Positions 27,782-36,518 of a stretch of DNA of 64,000 bases are shown here, one piece after another (position 1 is the stretch's first letter; every line of letters starts with the position of its first letter). Below the pieces are notes generated by a model, which saw only the letters and a program-made list of their open reading frames with translations, did not search any database and was not told the DNA's origin. The DNA comes from Pseudomonas sp. G.S.17. GTDB lineage: Bacteria; Pseudomonadota; Gammaproteobacteria; Pseudomonadales; Pseudomonadaceae. The DNA lies in the NCBI RefSeq assembly GCF_038096165.1, contig NZ_CP151076.1, positions 2,849,501 to 2,913,500 of the forward strand. Reading direction: 5' to 3'. Both the position numbers and the translations under genes were made by a program.

Positions 27782-27813
27782 CAGACGAGACATTTCAAAC
27801 AGAGTAGGGGCGT

Positions 27814-28082
27814 ATGACCGAAGTGTTCCCTTGGTCGCCCCGAGTCCGCTCCAGCGGCGACACCCAACCCAACGTACTCAGCTCGCAATTCGGCAATGGC
27901 TACAGCCAGCGCTTGCCAGTGGGCATCAATAATCTGGCGGCTACCTGGTCGGTGTCGTTTACGGGACCGAGAAGTATCTTAAGCCCATTCAGGACTTCTT
28001 CATCCGGCAATCCAGAGACTCGGTTTTCGATCTTGAGGGCAGAATCGTTTTAGAGCACGCCTGGTGTATGGATCTGAAGTGA
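27814..28082 (+). pseudogene. Phage minor tail protein (lambda M-like), frameshifted
   Basis: The start is intact and typical of the phage tail-tip M/DUF2460-like group: FPWSPRVRSSGDTQPNVL, SQFGNGYSQRLPVGINNL and ATWSVSFTG. The frame then shifts near 27973. The continuation YLKPIQDFFIRQSRDSVFDLEGRIV and a stop at 28080-28082 are in another frame. It is debris of the same tail module as the tape-measure remnant. Confidence 0.65.
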
Positions 28083-28288
28083 GATCCCGCCCCATATAAA
28101 CCTAGGACTGCTGACTAACCATTCGCTGGTTGAATTACGTACCAAAGCAGACTTTAAAGTTGCCTGCGTTCTGATATCGCCTAGGGTCGTCCTTTGCGGA
28201 TCAGTGCCACGATCATGTTGGTTAATGCCGGTGCAAATGACTAGTCAGGTCGAATGCAAAACTGTAGCTCGTTGAATTCATCACCGGC

Positions 28289-28648
28289 GTGCTTCCTTGG
28301 CATGGCATCAATCTGCAGGAGGCCGACCAAGCAACGCCGACAAGCGCGGATTACGCGGTGAACGCAGCGGCCTTTTCTGGGAAGTCATACGCATCCTCAA
28401 AGAAACTCAACCTCGCTGGGTGGTCCTTGGCAGACAACACCCCCTCACGGATCACTATGGGCTGCACAACTTTCGTCGCTCACCCACACGGATGGGATCA
28501 GATGGTTGAGCGGCAGCGAGCGTCTGAAGATGATGGGCTTTGGCTCGGACTGGATGCGGCCAACCTTACAGAGGCTTTCGCTGCCGGAAACGCCGTTGTT
28601 ACGCAGGTCGCGGAGTGGATTTGTCGGAAACTGATCGGGGCAAATTGA
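28289..28648 (+). pseudogene. Possible remnant of a DNA cytosine methyltransferase C-terminus
   Basis: An open frame of 119 codons without a convincing start. The stretch ending AFAAGNAVVTQVAEWICRKL resembles motif X of C5-cytosine methyltransferases, and NTPSRITMG recalls the segment before the last conserved motif. The frame seems to shift in between, because a second frame is open over 28297-28509. It may instead be an uncharacterised phage protein. Treat it as a decayed prophage gene. Confidence 0.3.
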
Positions 28649-28793
28649 CCGGATAGTTGGCGAAAATTGGGTACGTACCGGTCGTCGGGAGGAAGCGGTT
28701 TCGGCGTAAAACCTGTTACTTCTGACAGTTGTGGGAAATCGTTAATGGTAAGAGCATTGCGGCGTCGTTCGATTAACAATCATGAGGTGTGCC

Positions 28794-29042
28794 ATGGACC
28801 GGGCAAGCGTCGCGACAAGATTTAAAGATGTTCTCGACAGAGAGTTTTTAGTTGATATAAGCCGTATTTCAGATACAACTACATTCGAGGAATTGGGCTT
28901 GGATTCGCTCGACATGCTCACGCTGGTAGAGGCCGTACAAGAAGAGTTTCAATTGAAACAATCAGTTAGCAGGTTTTCGGAGGTTGAGACGATTAGATTG
29001 ATTGGTCGGGCGATTGATATAATTGTCGACATTACCAAGTGA
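28794..29042 (+). CDS. Orphan acyl carrier protein
   Basis: An 82-aa carrier protein with the phosphopantetheine attachment motif ELGLDSLDMLTLVEAVQEEF; Ser38 is the modified residue. The helices before and after are acidic, as in ACPs. ATG 28794 is preferred over 28782 because GAGGTG (28784-28789) precedes it. No fatty-acid, polyketide or acyltransferase gene is nearby, and it sits alone between prophage debris and umuD. It may be cargo of the former prophage. Its acyl chain and partner are unknown. Confidence 0.8.
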   Translation: MDRASVATRFKDVLDREFLVDISRISDTTTFEELGLDSLDMLTLVEAVQEEFQLKQSVSRFSEVETIRLIGRAIDIIVDITK

Positions 29043-29386
29043 TGGGCAATCGAACTGGGTTGAGGGTAAATGATGTAGCCCATTTCGATTTCGCCAACCA
29101 TGCCAATAATCCACGGCAACGTTCTATTTTCACATGAGCCGGAAAAGGCTCTACTGAGTCCGCAAAATCAGTTGTGGACCTTGATTCCGCACATTACCAA
29201 CCGCCCGGTCTACCGGAAACCACTCAAAATCCAACCGGCCTGCGCATTCCATGGCGATCTCCTCAGCGCGCCTGGAATTTATCGTCGCGGCCATCCACTC
29301 CCGGGCCAGCTCAGGTGTCCACACATGCTGTCACCCGTCGAAATTTCCTACACCTGAGATTGACCGCAAGCAGTCTTCAGCGTTAA
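29043..29386. other. Gap before umuD, no convincing gene
   Basis: Open frames here (for example 29100-29357) lack a ribosome binding site and known motifs and overlap each other. Apart from the LexA box just after it, I see nothing of note. Confidence 0.5.
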
Positions 29387-29402
29387 CTGTATATACATAC
29401 AG
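29387..29402 (+). promoter_or_regulatory. LexA (SOS) box upstream of umuD
   Basis: CTGTATATACATACAG matches the CTG-N10-CAG SOS box, with the alternating TA core of strong sites. It lies 24 bp before the umuD ATG, so the umuDC pair should be induced by DNA damage. Confidence 0.92.
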
Positions 29403-29425
29403 CTAACCATTACAAGGCTCGCATC

Positions 29426-29857
29426 ATGAGTGTCACCATCCTTGGCCCTTTGTCGGCAGGGGGCGAAAAGCTCCCGTTGTTCTCGTTCCAGGTACCGGTT
29501 GGCTTCCCGTCGCCGGCGGCCGATCACATCGAAAAGCACATCTCGCTGGATGAGCTGTTCGACATCCGCGCGCCGCATGTGTACCTGGTCAAGATCGAAG
29601 GCGACAGCATGCAGGGGGCGGGGATTTACAGTGGTGATCTGGTGATTGTAGATCGCAGTCTGTATGCCGAGCATGGCGATATCGTCATTGCCGCGCTCAA
29701 CTCCGAGCCGGTCTGCAAGCGTCTGCACATGCGCGATGAGGTCATCATCCTGCAGTCGGAGAACAGCAAATATCCGCCTCGGCATGTAATGGAAGGCGAT
29801 GAGCTGGTGATCTGGGGAGTGGTGAAGTTCAGCGTGCGTGATCATGACAAAGCATGA
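29426..29857 (+). CDS. umuD: UmuD/RulA-like SOS mutagenesis protein (S24 peptidase)
   Basis: The self-cleaving accessory factor of DNA polymerase V (143 aa). The catalytic Ser61 is in IEGDSMQGAGIYSGDLVIVDR and Lys98 in EPVCKRLH. The self-cleavage site lies at Val25-Gly26, in the position of Cys24-Gly25 of E. coli UmuD. It is under a LexA box and overlaps umuC by 14 bp. The gene is intact although its partner is broken. Confidence 0.94.
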   Translation: MSVTILGPLSAGGEKLPLFSFQVPVGFPSPAADHIEKHISLDELFDIRAPHVYLVKIEGDSMQGAGIYSGDLVIVDRSLYAEHGDIVIAALNSEPVCKRLHMRDEVIILQSENSKYPPRHVMEGDELVIWGVVKFSVRDHDKA

Positions 29858-30161
29858 GCCAGTCTTCGCCCTGATCGATTGCAACAGCTTCTACGCCAGC
29901 TGTGAGCGAGTCTTCCGCCCGGACCTGACCAAGACGCCCATCGTGGTACTGAGCAATAACGATGGCTGCGTCATTGCCCGCAGCTACGACGCCAAACCGT
30001 TCGTGAAGATGGGCGCGCCGTATTTCCAGATCAAGGACCTGCTGCGGCAGAACGGCGTCGTCGCCTTCAGCAGCAACTACGCGCTGTACGGTGACATAAG
30101 CGAGCGGGTGATGACCGTCATCGAATCCATGGTGCCCGCCGTCGAGATTTACAGCATTGAT
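29844..30161 (+). pseudogene. umuC: umuC (rulB), truncated by island insertion
   Basis: Encodes the first 106 residues of the Y-family polymerase V catalytic subunit. The start PVFALIDCNSFYASCERVFRPDL contains the first catalytic Asp, and NDGCVIARSYDAKPFVKMGAPYFQ follows. Homology stops exactly after VEIYSID; the next residues expected are EAF with the second catalytic acid pair. The frame then runs into foreign sequence and ends at 30197. Full UmuC is about 420 aa. The missing part was not found elsewhere in the window, so it may lie beyond the island's far end or be lost. Confidence 0.9.
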
Positions 30162-30243
30162 AAGAATAAGTTGCATACTGTGGACGCCCAAAGCTAGATA
30201 GGGCGCCCATGGATATTTACGCTTGCTCTTACAGAGATATCCC

Positions 30244-31536
30244 TTGGCTACCGTTGAACATATTCATTTCAGTCCGCATGACCTTTCTGTCAAAGACCGC
30301 TTGGTTACCTACTCGTCGAATAGCTCCCGCGTAGTAATCGAAGGGCTACCACAAATCTTCTGGGAGGACGGCTTGCCCTGGAGAGAGGCGAACCTCTGGG
30401 CTATGGAGAGAGTCACCAATGCTGAGGCAATCCTTAAGACCGTTTCTAGCAACCTGAACGGGCTTTTGAACTACGCGAAATTTTTGGAGAGTCGCAGGCT
30501 TCAGTGGTTTGAGTTCCCGTCTCGAAAGGCTGATCGCTGTCTTGTTCAGTACCGTGGGGCGCTTATCAAGGCTCGTGATACCGGTCATATCAGCCCTGCC
30601 ACGGCTTCCGAGTACATGCGTAACTGCATCGGTTTCTACCGGTGGGTTAGGAGACGTGGCCTTCTAAACTCGCTATTGCCGCTGTGGAAAGACAAGCGCT
30701 ATTTCATCAAATACTTTGACCAGGTCGGCTTCGAGCGAACGCTAGCTGGCACCACCACCGATCTGGGTATTCCAAATCGAAAACGCATTGGGGTCACTTT
30801 GGAAGGTGGGCTACTTCCCGTGTCTGCGGTTGATCGAGACGTCATACTTGATTTCGCAAAACATAGCGCCTCCCCCGAGCTTTATCTGATGTTGGCTCTA
30901 GGTTTCTTTACGGGTATGCGACTGGGAACGATCTGTGACCTTCGTATCGATACGTTGGAGCGAGCCCTGCCTGATCCGTCTGCTAAAGGTCTGCTTCGGA
31001 TCTCGGTAGGGCCAGGTGCGTCCCCGCCCGTGCATACCAAATTTGGAGTAACTGCCCAGGTATGGATTCCCGAAGCGTTGTGCTCAGAAGTCTTGGAGTA
31101 CGCCAAGGGTCTTCGCAGATTGACTCGCGAGGCATCTGCTGCTGGCGAGCATCAAAACCTAGTGTTCTTGACACGTTTCGGAAACCCTTTCGGACGTCGC
31201 AACAGTGATCAGTCTTCGGCCGTAAACGTTGAGATGTCATCGCTTAGAAAATTAGGCATCGCGTCTGGCATCAAAGTGCTCAGGAAGTTTCGCTTCCACC
31301 AATCCCGGTGCACCTTTGGAACTGAGCTAGCTAGGCTCGCTTTAGCAAATTGCACTGATGTGGCGATAGTGATTGCGATGGTCAGCAATGCATTGCTTCA
31401 CGGTCGAAATTCGGAGGCCACCACCTTCAAATACATCAAATTTGTTCAAGCCGCACCCGCCAAGCAAGCCATTGCGAACAGCTTCATGACTGCGTTTACA
31501 GGGATTGCTTCGATGCAGGGAGCAAGCAATGAATAA
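30244..31536 (+). CDS. Tyrosine recombinase 1 at the left end of the island
   Basis: A site-specific recombinase of about 430 aa. The C-terminal catalytic domain shows Arg in FFTGMRLGTICDLRID, the HxxR segment FHQSRCTFGTELA and a Tyr in ATTFKYIKF. The N-terminal part is probably the core-binding domain. The start is uncertain: TTG 30244 has AGAGA before it, while the frame is open from 30223. It begins only ~80 bp after the umuC break and overlaps the next recombinase by 8 bp. Arrangement and target recall the GInt islands, whose gin genes sit at one end and which favour umuC/rulB. Confidence 0.78.
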   Translation: MATVEHIHFSPHDLSVKDRLVTYSSNSSRVVIEGLPQIFWEDGLPWREANLWAMERVTNAEAILKTVSSNLNGLLNYAKFLESRRLQWFEFPSRKADRCLVQYRGALIKARDTGHISPATASEYMRNCIGFYRWVRRRGLLNSLLPLWKDKRYFIKYFDQVGFERTLAGTTTDLGIPNRKRIGVTLEGGLLPVSAVDRDVILDFAKHSASPELYLMLALGFFTGMRLGTICDLRIDTLERALPDPSAKGLLRISVGPGASPPVHTKFGVTAQVWIPEALCSEVLEYAKGLRRLTREASAAGEHQNLVFLTRFGNPFGRRNSDQSSAVNVEMSSLRKLGIASGIKVLRKFRFHQSRCTFGTELARLALANCTDVAIVIAMVSNALLHGRNSEATTFKYIKFVQAAPAKQAIANSFMTAFTGIASMQGASNE

Positions 31537-33235
31537 TCTGACGTTTTCTGACCTAACGTTTCCAATGCTTGAGTACGCGAAAAATGAGACGCCCTGGGAT
31601 CTGGCACCACTTTTATACAGCGGTGGTGCTAAGGCAAAAGTGAAGACTGTACGCAGTGAAATCACATCAGGTGCTTTGGGTGATCCTTTGCTGGAGCGGG
31701 TAGAGCTTGTGAAGGGGCTCCATGACTGTTTGACCGACGACCTTGTCGGCGGGAGGAGCCGCTTTTCGGCAAATAACAAGATTGGTGCGTTGAGGAAGTT
31801 TTTTCAGTGGGTGGATCAGTGCGAGCGTCCGTTGAGCGTTGATACGGTTGCGGAGGAATACTTGGGGTGGGCTGAACATCTTCTAAAGCGTCATCGCGTG
31901 GAAGGATATCTAACTGCCGGATCGTTATACGACGCGGCAAGTTTAACTGCGACGATGCTCGACCGAGTTCTAGGCCGAAGCTCGACGCTTCTGTACAGCA
32001 CCCGAATCCGCAAGCCTAGAGGCAACGGAAAGGCCAGTAATGGGCGCGCTGATAAGCAAAGTTTAGAAGAGAGCTTTTCATTCGGGCAGTTCATTGCCGA
32101 CGTCTGTACGTCCCTTACCTATGAAGCTGTGGCGGGGCCACTTCCCATCCACGTGGAGTTGCGGTCGGGTTCGACGCTACCTATCTGGTGCGGCCTGCGC
32201 GATACAGAGAAGGAAGCGTCACGACGGATTCGACCTCAAACCAAATTCCAGATTGCGGCCATCCTTAGAAACCGCGAACTTCGGAGCGCTGACGTTTCAA
32301 TCGATACTCGATACCCGGCAGTGAATCTGCGAATCGAAGCCGAGCTGCTCATGTTCATCGCACAAACCGGCATGAATTTGTCGCAGGCGCATCAGCTTCG
32401 GATCGACCAATACCATTACACGAGTCATTTTGATGGTTACCAAGTGAGGTCTTACAAAAATCGCCGTCAGGGTGAAGTGCTGTTTGACGTTTTCTCAAGC
32501 TACAAGCAGTGGTTCGAACGCTACATTGAGTGGCGTAACACGTGGTTTCCTGACGATCTAGAGGGACTTCTTTTCCCTCTCGTCCGCCCTGGGGGACGTC
32601 TCGTTTTAGAAGCTCCTCAGTTCACAGCTATTGCGCGCGTCTGCACCGATTCCAGTGTTCGATTCGTTCGACCTCGTAAGCTCCGGGGTGCGCGTATTAA
32701 TTGGCTGTTACGTGAGTCGCAACGCCCCGAACTGGTGGCGGAAATCGCACAGCATACCGCTGAAACTTTGATTCGTGTGTACGCCGAGCCCAATCCGCAA
32801 ATTGCGATGATTGAAATCACTCGATTTCACCGGCAAGCAGATCTCGTCGTTTGCTCACCTGCTCCAGGTACTTGTGTGGCGCCGATACCAGAATCGGTCG
32901 TGGATGCTCCGACTAATGCCCCTGATCCCGATTGTATCAACGCTGCGGGTTGCCTTTTCTGCGTCAATCATCGGGATATTGAAAGCGAGGATCACGTCTG
33001 GTCTCTGAGTAGTTTGCGAGTGCTAAAGAGCTTGGAGCTAGTTAGATATCGCCCAGCTTGCACGGATAGATCTGACGAGGCTGACCATCCAGCGATGCTT
33101 GCGGTCGAGCGTCTGAGTGCGAAGTTACGGTTCTTTCAAGAGAGTAGCGAGGTGCGTCGGCTTTGGGTGGATGAGGCACTGGCACGCATAGCTGAGGAGG
33201 ACTATCACCCAGCTTGGGACGGATGGAGAGGCTGA
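31529..33235 (+). CDS. Tyrosine recombinase-like protein 2 with a Cys-rich C-terminus
   Basis: A 568-aa protein translated with the preceding recombinase (ATG 31529, GGGAG before it). The fold is recognisable from FIAQTGMNLSQAHQLRIDQY and from AQHTAETLIRVYAEPNPQ, but the usual first catalytic Arg is Asn, and the HxxR box reads KLRGARINWLL. It may therefore be a structural partner, not an active enzyme. A C-terminal cysteine cluster (CSPAPGTC, DCINAAGCLFC) suggests metal binding. Paired, unequal recombinases are typical of self-mobilising islands such as GInts. Confidence 0.72.
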   Translation: MNNLTFSDLTFPMLEYAKNETPWDLAPLLYSGGAKAKVKTVRSEITSGALGDPLLERVELVKGLHDCLTDDLVGGRSRFSANNKIGALRKFFQWVDQCERPLSVDTVAEEYLGWAEHLLKRHRVEGYLTAGSLYDAASLTATMLDRVLGRSSTLLYSTRIRKPRGNGKASNGRADKQSLEESFSFGQFIADVCTSLTYEAVAGPLPIHVELRSGSTLPIWCGLRDTEKEASRRIRPQTKFQIAAILRNRELRSADVSIDTRYPAVNLRIEAELLMFIAQTGMNLSQAHQLRIDQYHYTSHFDGYQVRSYKNRRQGEVLFDVFSSYKQWFERYIEWRNTWFPDDLEGLLFPLVRPGGRLVLEAPQFTAIARVCTDSSVRFVRPRKLRGARINWLLRESQRPELVAEIAQHTAETLIRVYAEPNPQIAMIEITRFHRQADLVVCSPAPGTCVAPIPESVVDAPTNAPDPDCINAAGCLFCVNHRDIESEDHVWSLSSLRVLKSLELVRYRPACTDRSDEADHPAMLAVERLSAKLRFFQESSEVRRLWVDEALARIAEEDYHPAWDGWRG

Positions 33236-33246
33236 CGTCTCTCACC

Positions 33247-33420
33247 ATGGGCTTCAGCATGGATGAAGTGCTGGTCTCGATCCTGGAGGTTGAGGGAGGT
33301 GAGGTTTACATCGACACGCATGAGCCAGGCATTAAAGTCGAGTCCCTGACTGGGCTGAAAGAGCTGTATCGCAGTCGTGCCTCGACTTCCACTTCAGCTG
33401 CATGGCTTGGGGGGCATTAA
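33247..33420 (+). CDS. Small ORF after the recombinases
   Basis: A 57-codon frame (MGFSMDEVLVSILEVEGGEVYI...) directly behind the second recombinase and before another small gene, all on the same strand. There is no known motif and no strong ribosome binding site. In GInt-type islands a small gene follows the integrases, but no helix-turn-helix is visible here. Low confidence. Confidence 0.35.
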   Translation: MGFSMDEVLVSILEVEGGEVYIDTHEPGIKVESLTGLKELYRSRASTSTSAAWLGGH

Positions 33421-33422
33421 CA

Positions 33423-33797
33423 ATGACAGAGAACAGCGAAGTGGAAGTCGATTTCTACATCAAACGCTCCTCCGATTTCGACCTGCTTCGGATTGCTCGA
33501 GCGGTCGGGCAGGGCTTCGAAGAAGAGGTCACGTCGATTCTTGTAAATGTCCACATCAGTAGGCACAGCGCGGTTGGCGTTGTGTTCGGGCATACCAAGA
33601 AGGGGCCGAACGGGCGATACGCGGATGGCCACTTCATCCAAACCTCCGACATCCTAGCTACGGCAAAGGAGGGGAGGTTTTGGGTGGTCACCACGATCAA
33701 CTCTCGGTACGTGATAGCCACATTCCAGCGCGATGGCGGGCGCCGCAGCTTGAACGAATTCTGGCGTCTGGTGGGTAATCGTTACCCCAACATCTAA
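33423..33797 (+). CDS. Hypothetical protein, last gene of the left recombination operon
   Basis: A 124-aa protein beginning MTENSEVEVDFYIKRSSDFD, with a central GVVFGHTKKGPNGRYADGHFIQTSDI and the end FWRLVGNRYPNI. No family is recognised. It is compact with alternating strands and no membrane segment. It follows the two recombinases closely on the same strand and may belong to their operon. Confidence 0.55.
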   Translation: MTENSEVEVDFYIKRSSDFDLLRIARAVGQGFEEEVTSILVNVHISRHSAVGVVFGHTKKGPNGRYADGHFIQTSDILATAKEGRFWVVTTINSRYVIATFQRDGGRRSLNEFWRLVGNRYPNI

Positions 33798-33910
33798 TCG
33801 CGTGAATCAACTTTAGAAATGAGCCACGGGTGTGACTGGATCATGCCCTAGGTATCCATGTGCTTGGAATATAGGCAGTTAAGCATGGAGCGGTAAGGGT
33901 GTTAACTTAT

Positions 33911-33948
33911 GTAAAGTTATTTGCTTTACCATAAAGCTGTATGCTTTA
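33911..33948 (+). promoter_or_regulatory. Two adjacent inverted repeats before the RHH fusion gene
   Basis: GTAAAG-N7-CTTTAC (33911-33929) is followed at once by TAAAGC-TGTAT-GCTTTA (33932-33948). They share the half-site TAAAG/CTTTA and are spaced about two helical turns centre to centre. They lie 60 bp before a gene whose N-terminus is a ribbon-helix-helix domain, so autorepression is likely. Confidence 0.6.
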
Positions 33949-34007
33949 CTTTTTGAGTCGGGTCACGATGGGCTCGATAGAAACCCAACGACGTAACAGG
34001 AGGCCTT

Positions 34008-34955
34008 ATGGCCCAAATTAATGCTCGTGTTGCTGACGAGGATAAAGAAAAAGCTGAAAAGGTACTCAAGGCTCACGGTTCGTCCGTGAGTGGGTACTTC
34101 GCCAGCGTGATTGAGTACATCGCAGATACCGGGGCTGTCCCGTTCGAGATCAAGCAGAAGCCGAAGCTGGTCAATTTTGATGAGGTCTACGCCGAGGCAG
34201 TCGAGAAATTTGCCGACCTATACAATGGCTTGGTTTTGATGAGCAAAGCGATGCAGCCTGGGATCACTGATCAGTGGGAGCGATCCCGCGCCCTGTGTAA
34301 TGACCACTCACTGGCTATGAGTTTTTTGCAAGAAAATGAGCGGTATGTCTACGGCGCGCCTTGCCAGATGGAGAAGGTGACGACTGGCGACGGCTCACAG
34401 CACGATTTTTCACTGGGACGTGAGCGATTTCCCGCATTAAAAACAGGGCTCGCGCATGCATTGCGCTGCATAAACTTCAACAGTCGACCTCTAGATCGTT
34501 CTGATTTGGATGAAATGTCGGAGGCTCTTTCTGGGGCCGAGGCAGCCCTGCAATCCCTGCGTGACCTCAGCCCAGGAGAGCGATCGATTGAGTCACGCAT
34601 CGCATTCTTCATAACCGCCGCATTGGATGCTCTACAAGCCGCGAAGGTCTTGACTGATGGCCCTAACGAAGTATTCATGTTCCATCACTGGTTCACTCGA
34701 CTGGATGCTGTATGCCGCGATGTGGTGGCCTGTCATAAGCGGGTGGGATCCACCAAGTGGGATGCGCAAATTCAACTGGTGGTTGAGCACGTAGCTACGG
34801 TCAAAAATCAGATTGACGAGTGGAACCGAAAGCGTCTGGATTTTGCGTCCCAGAATAGCTCCAATTGGTTGGCCTTTCAGGGTAACGCCATTGAAGTTGC
34901 CGATGAGCAGGTGAGAAAGCTGCAGCGAACTGCTCTTCGTGGAGGTTCGCGATAG
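34008..34955 (+). CDS. RelB/DinJ-like ribbon-helix-helix domain fused to a long domain of unknown function
   Basis: A 315-aa protein. Residues 1-48 (NARVADEDKEKAEKVLKAHGSSVSGYFASVIEYIADTGAVPFE) match the RelB/DinJ antitoxin pattern, including the PFE end. RelB antitoxins are normally 80-100 aa; here about 260 helical, acidic residues follow with no recognised family. An antitoxin, an island regulator or a sensor of a defence module are all possible. AGGAGG precedes ATG 34008. No separate toxin gene adjoins it on this strand. It is the first cargo gene after the recombination operon. Confidence 0.7.
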   Translation: MAQINARVADEDKEKAEKVLKAHGSSVSGYFASVIEYIADTGAVPFEIKQKPKLVNFDEVYAEAVEKFADLYNGLVLMSKAMQPGITDQWERSRALCNDHSLAMSFLQENERYVYGAPCQMEKVTTGDGSQHDFSLGRERFPALKTGLAHALRCINFNSRPLDRSDLDEMSEALSGAEAALQSLRDLSPGERSIESRIAFFITAALDALQAAKVLTDGPNEVFMFHHWFTRLDAVCRDVVACHKRVGSTKWDAQIQLVVEHVATVKNQIDEWNRKRLDFASQNSSNWLAFQGNAIEVADEQVRKLQRTALRGGSR

Positions 34956-35377
34956 TGTTGAACCTTGCGCGCTTCTTCACTGCTGGACGCGCGCAAGGCC
35001 TGCCACCTTTCCGACATCGGGCCAGACGCCTCCAGCAGGCTCCGCGCTAGCTCAAGCCACGCCTTGGCCGCAAATGAGAGCTGACCTTGCCGACGCAGGC
35101 GAGGGAGATCTCCCAAGTGAGAGAGGGTGACTGGATTTCCGCGACCGTGAAGCTACAGTGCTGGACGATGTGAGACAGCAACGCAGCCTCTCCCTACACT
35201 TCCACACCTTGATCGGTGACGACAGAGGAGTACCGAGAAGCGTGGTTTTGCCGATTCAGGATACGGTGATCGCGTCCACAAAAAATAGGGACACACTTGC
35301 CCTTAATGCTGGAGTTGGAGGGAGCGCTCGGCGGGCGCCTCCCCTCAGCCAGCTCATCGTAGCCTTACAGACCAAGA
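34956..35377. other. Gap between convergent genes, nothing convincing
   Basis: The right-facing RHH fusion gene and the left-facing GapS4b-like gene converge here. An 87-codon frame at 35158-35421 overlaps the 3' end of the latter and has no known motif. I see no clear terminator. Confidence 0.45.
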
Positions 35378-36514
35378 CTAAGACGCCACGGCAACGCCGG
35401 CAGGAATCGACAGGGTCTTGAAAGTCTCAATCTTCTCGGATTCCAACTCCTTCAGTATCGTTTCCTTGGCATCATTCTTGTCGATAGACCTGCCCGTGTT
35501 ATCGAAGCTAATCTGCTTAATCCTCAATTCAATCTCACTGTCTTTCTTCTGGCCCGCAGAAAATTCTGGGAAGCCCAGCGAGATCACGCAATCACCATCG
35601 AGACCCGAGGTGCTGAATCGGAATTTGGCATCGATCCTGTGCAGGAACAGGCTAGGGCGGTAAGACACTTCTGAGAGAAAGTCTGAGTGCTCAAGGCTAA
35701 AGCCCTTCAAGTCCAGGTTTCGAATTTTTTCCTTCATCCAGTCCAAGGCTGCCGGGAGTAGGATGTCTGGGTCGGGCGAGATCCCGATATCGACAACCTC
35801 CTTAAAGGACAGTGCGACCAATTTGCTGTGTTGCGTGAGCCCTAACAGGTAATTGAACCTGTTCTGGTTGGTGAAATCGCAGAAACGAATCGAGGTCGCC
35901 TGCTCACTCTCACTGATCTGCTTGACCGACTTGAAATGTGAAATCAGATGCTTCGACATCGCCTTGTTTGTCGTCTTTGTTTCCGGTGCAGTGTGCGTGA
36001 AGATCAGGATGAGCTCGTCCTGAGCCTTGTTTTTCTTGATCTCGATGGACCCTTTAAAATTTTTGCGCGAGTCAGCCCAGCTCTTGGAGCGGTCAGTTCG
36101 CTCTAGCAGGTAGTCCATCCGGATCGTGTCGAGGTCTCTGTTGACTGGGTAGAATTCTGGCGTTCCCAAGACCTTGAAGTTTACGAACTCAAGATCCAGC
36201 AGCTTGTTGACATCCATGACGTCAGGGATCGCGTCCAACAAGGCATCATCACCTTGCCACTTGATCGTCTGGGTGGTGATCTTGGGGTTGTCTTCCTTGG
36301 TCGTGTAGGCAAGCTGAAGCTTGGAAAACTCGCTCGGACGTACCAAAGACAGTGTAAGAGCAGGGATGGAATGCTCTTTCTCTGAGCTGTTGATGAAGAC
36401 GCCTCGGCTCTTCAGAACGTGTTTGATGTCGCCGGCACTGATGTAAGGCTGAGCAAGGTAGGTACGCAGCGCTTCACCTTGGGGAAGGATAGAGTCAATA
36501 TTTTGATTACTCAC
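35378..36514 (-). CDS. gapS4b: GapS4b-like partner protein of a two-gene anti-phage system
   Basis: A 378-aa soluble protein with features I associate with GapS4b proteins: ILPQGEALRTYLAQPYISAGDIKHVLKSRGVF near the start, KEDNPKITTQTIKW in the middle and YLLERTDRSKSWADSRKNFKGS. GapS4 was described as an abortive-infection system from gamma-mobile-trio islands of Vibrio. The start is GTG 36514 with AGGGGG before it, only 4 bp after the gapS4a stop. The role of the b subunit is not known to me. The assignment is from memory of the family and should be confirmed by search. Confidence 0.68.
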   Translation of the reverse strand: MSNQNIDSILPQGEALRTYLAQPYISAGDIKHVLKSRGVFINSSEKEHSIPALTLSLVRPSEFSKLQLAYTTKEDNPKITTQTIKWQGDDALLDAIPDVMDVNKLLDLEFVNFKVLGTPEFYPVNRDLDTIRMDYLLERTDRSKSWADSRKNFKGSIEIKKNKAQDELILIFTHTAPETKTTNKAMSKHLISHFKSVKQISESEQATSIRFCDFTNQNRFNYLLGLTQHSKLVALSFKEVVDIGISPDPDILLPAALDWMKEKIRNLDLKGFSLEHSDFLSEVSYRPSLFLHRIDAKFRFSTSGLDGDCVISLGFPEFSAGQKKDSEIELRIKQISFDNTGRSIDKNDAKETILKELESEKIETFKTLSIPAGVAVAS

Positions 36515-36518
36515 TGCA

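Noticed and set aside
25792..30000. Direct repeat of the tRNA-Cys 3' end as an attachment site
   Set aside because: No second copy of the T-arm/acceptor sequence was seen downstream, consistent with loss of the far prophage end.
35158..35421. 87-codon frame between convergent genes
   Set aside because: Overlaps the 3' end of the GapS4b-like gene and has neither a start signal nor a family match.
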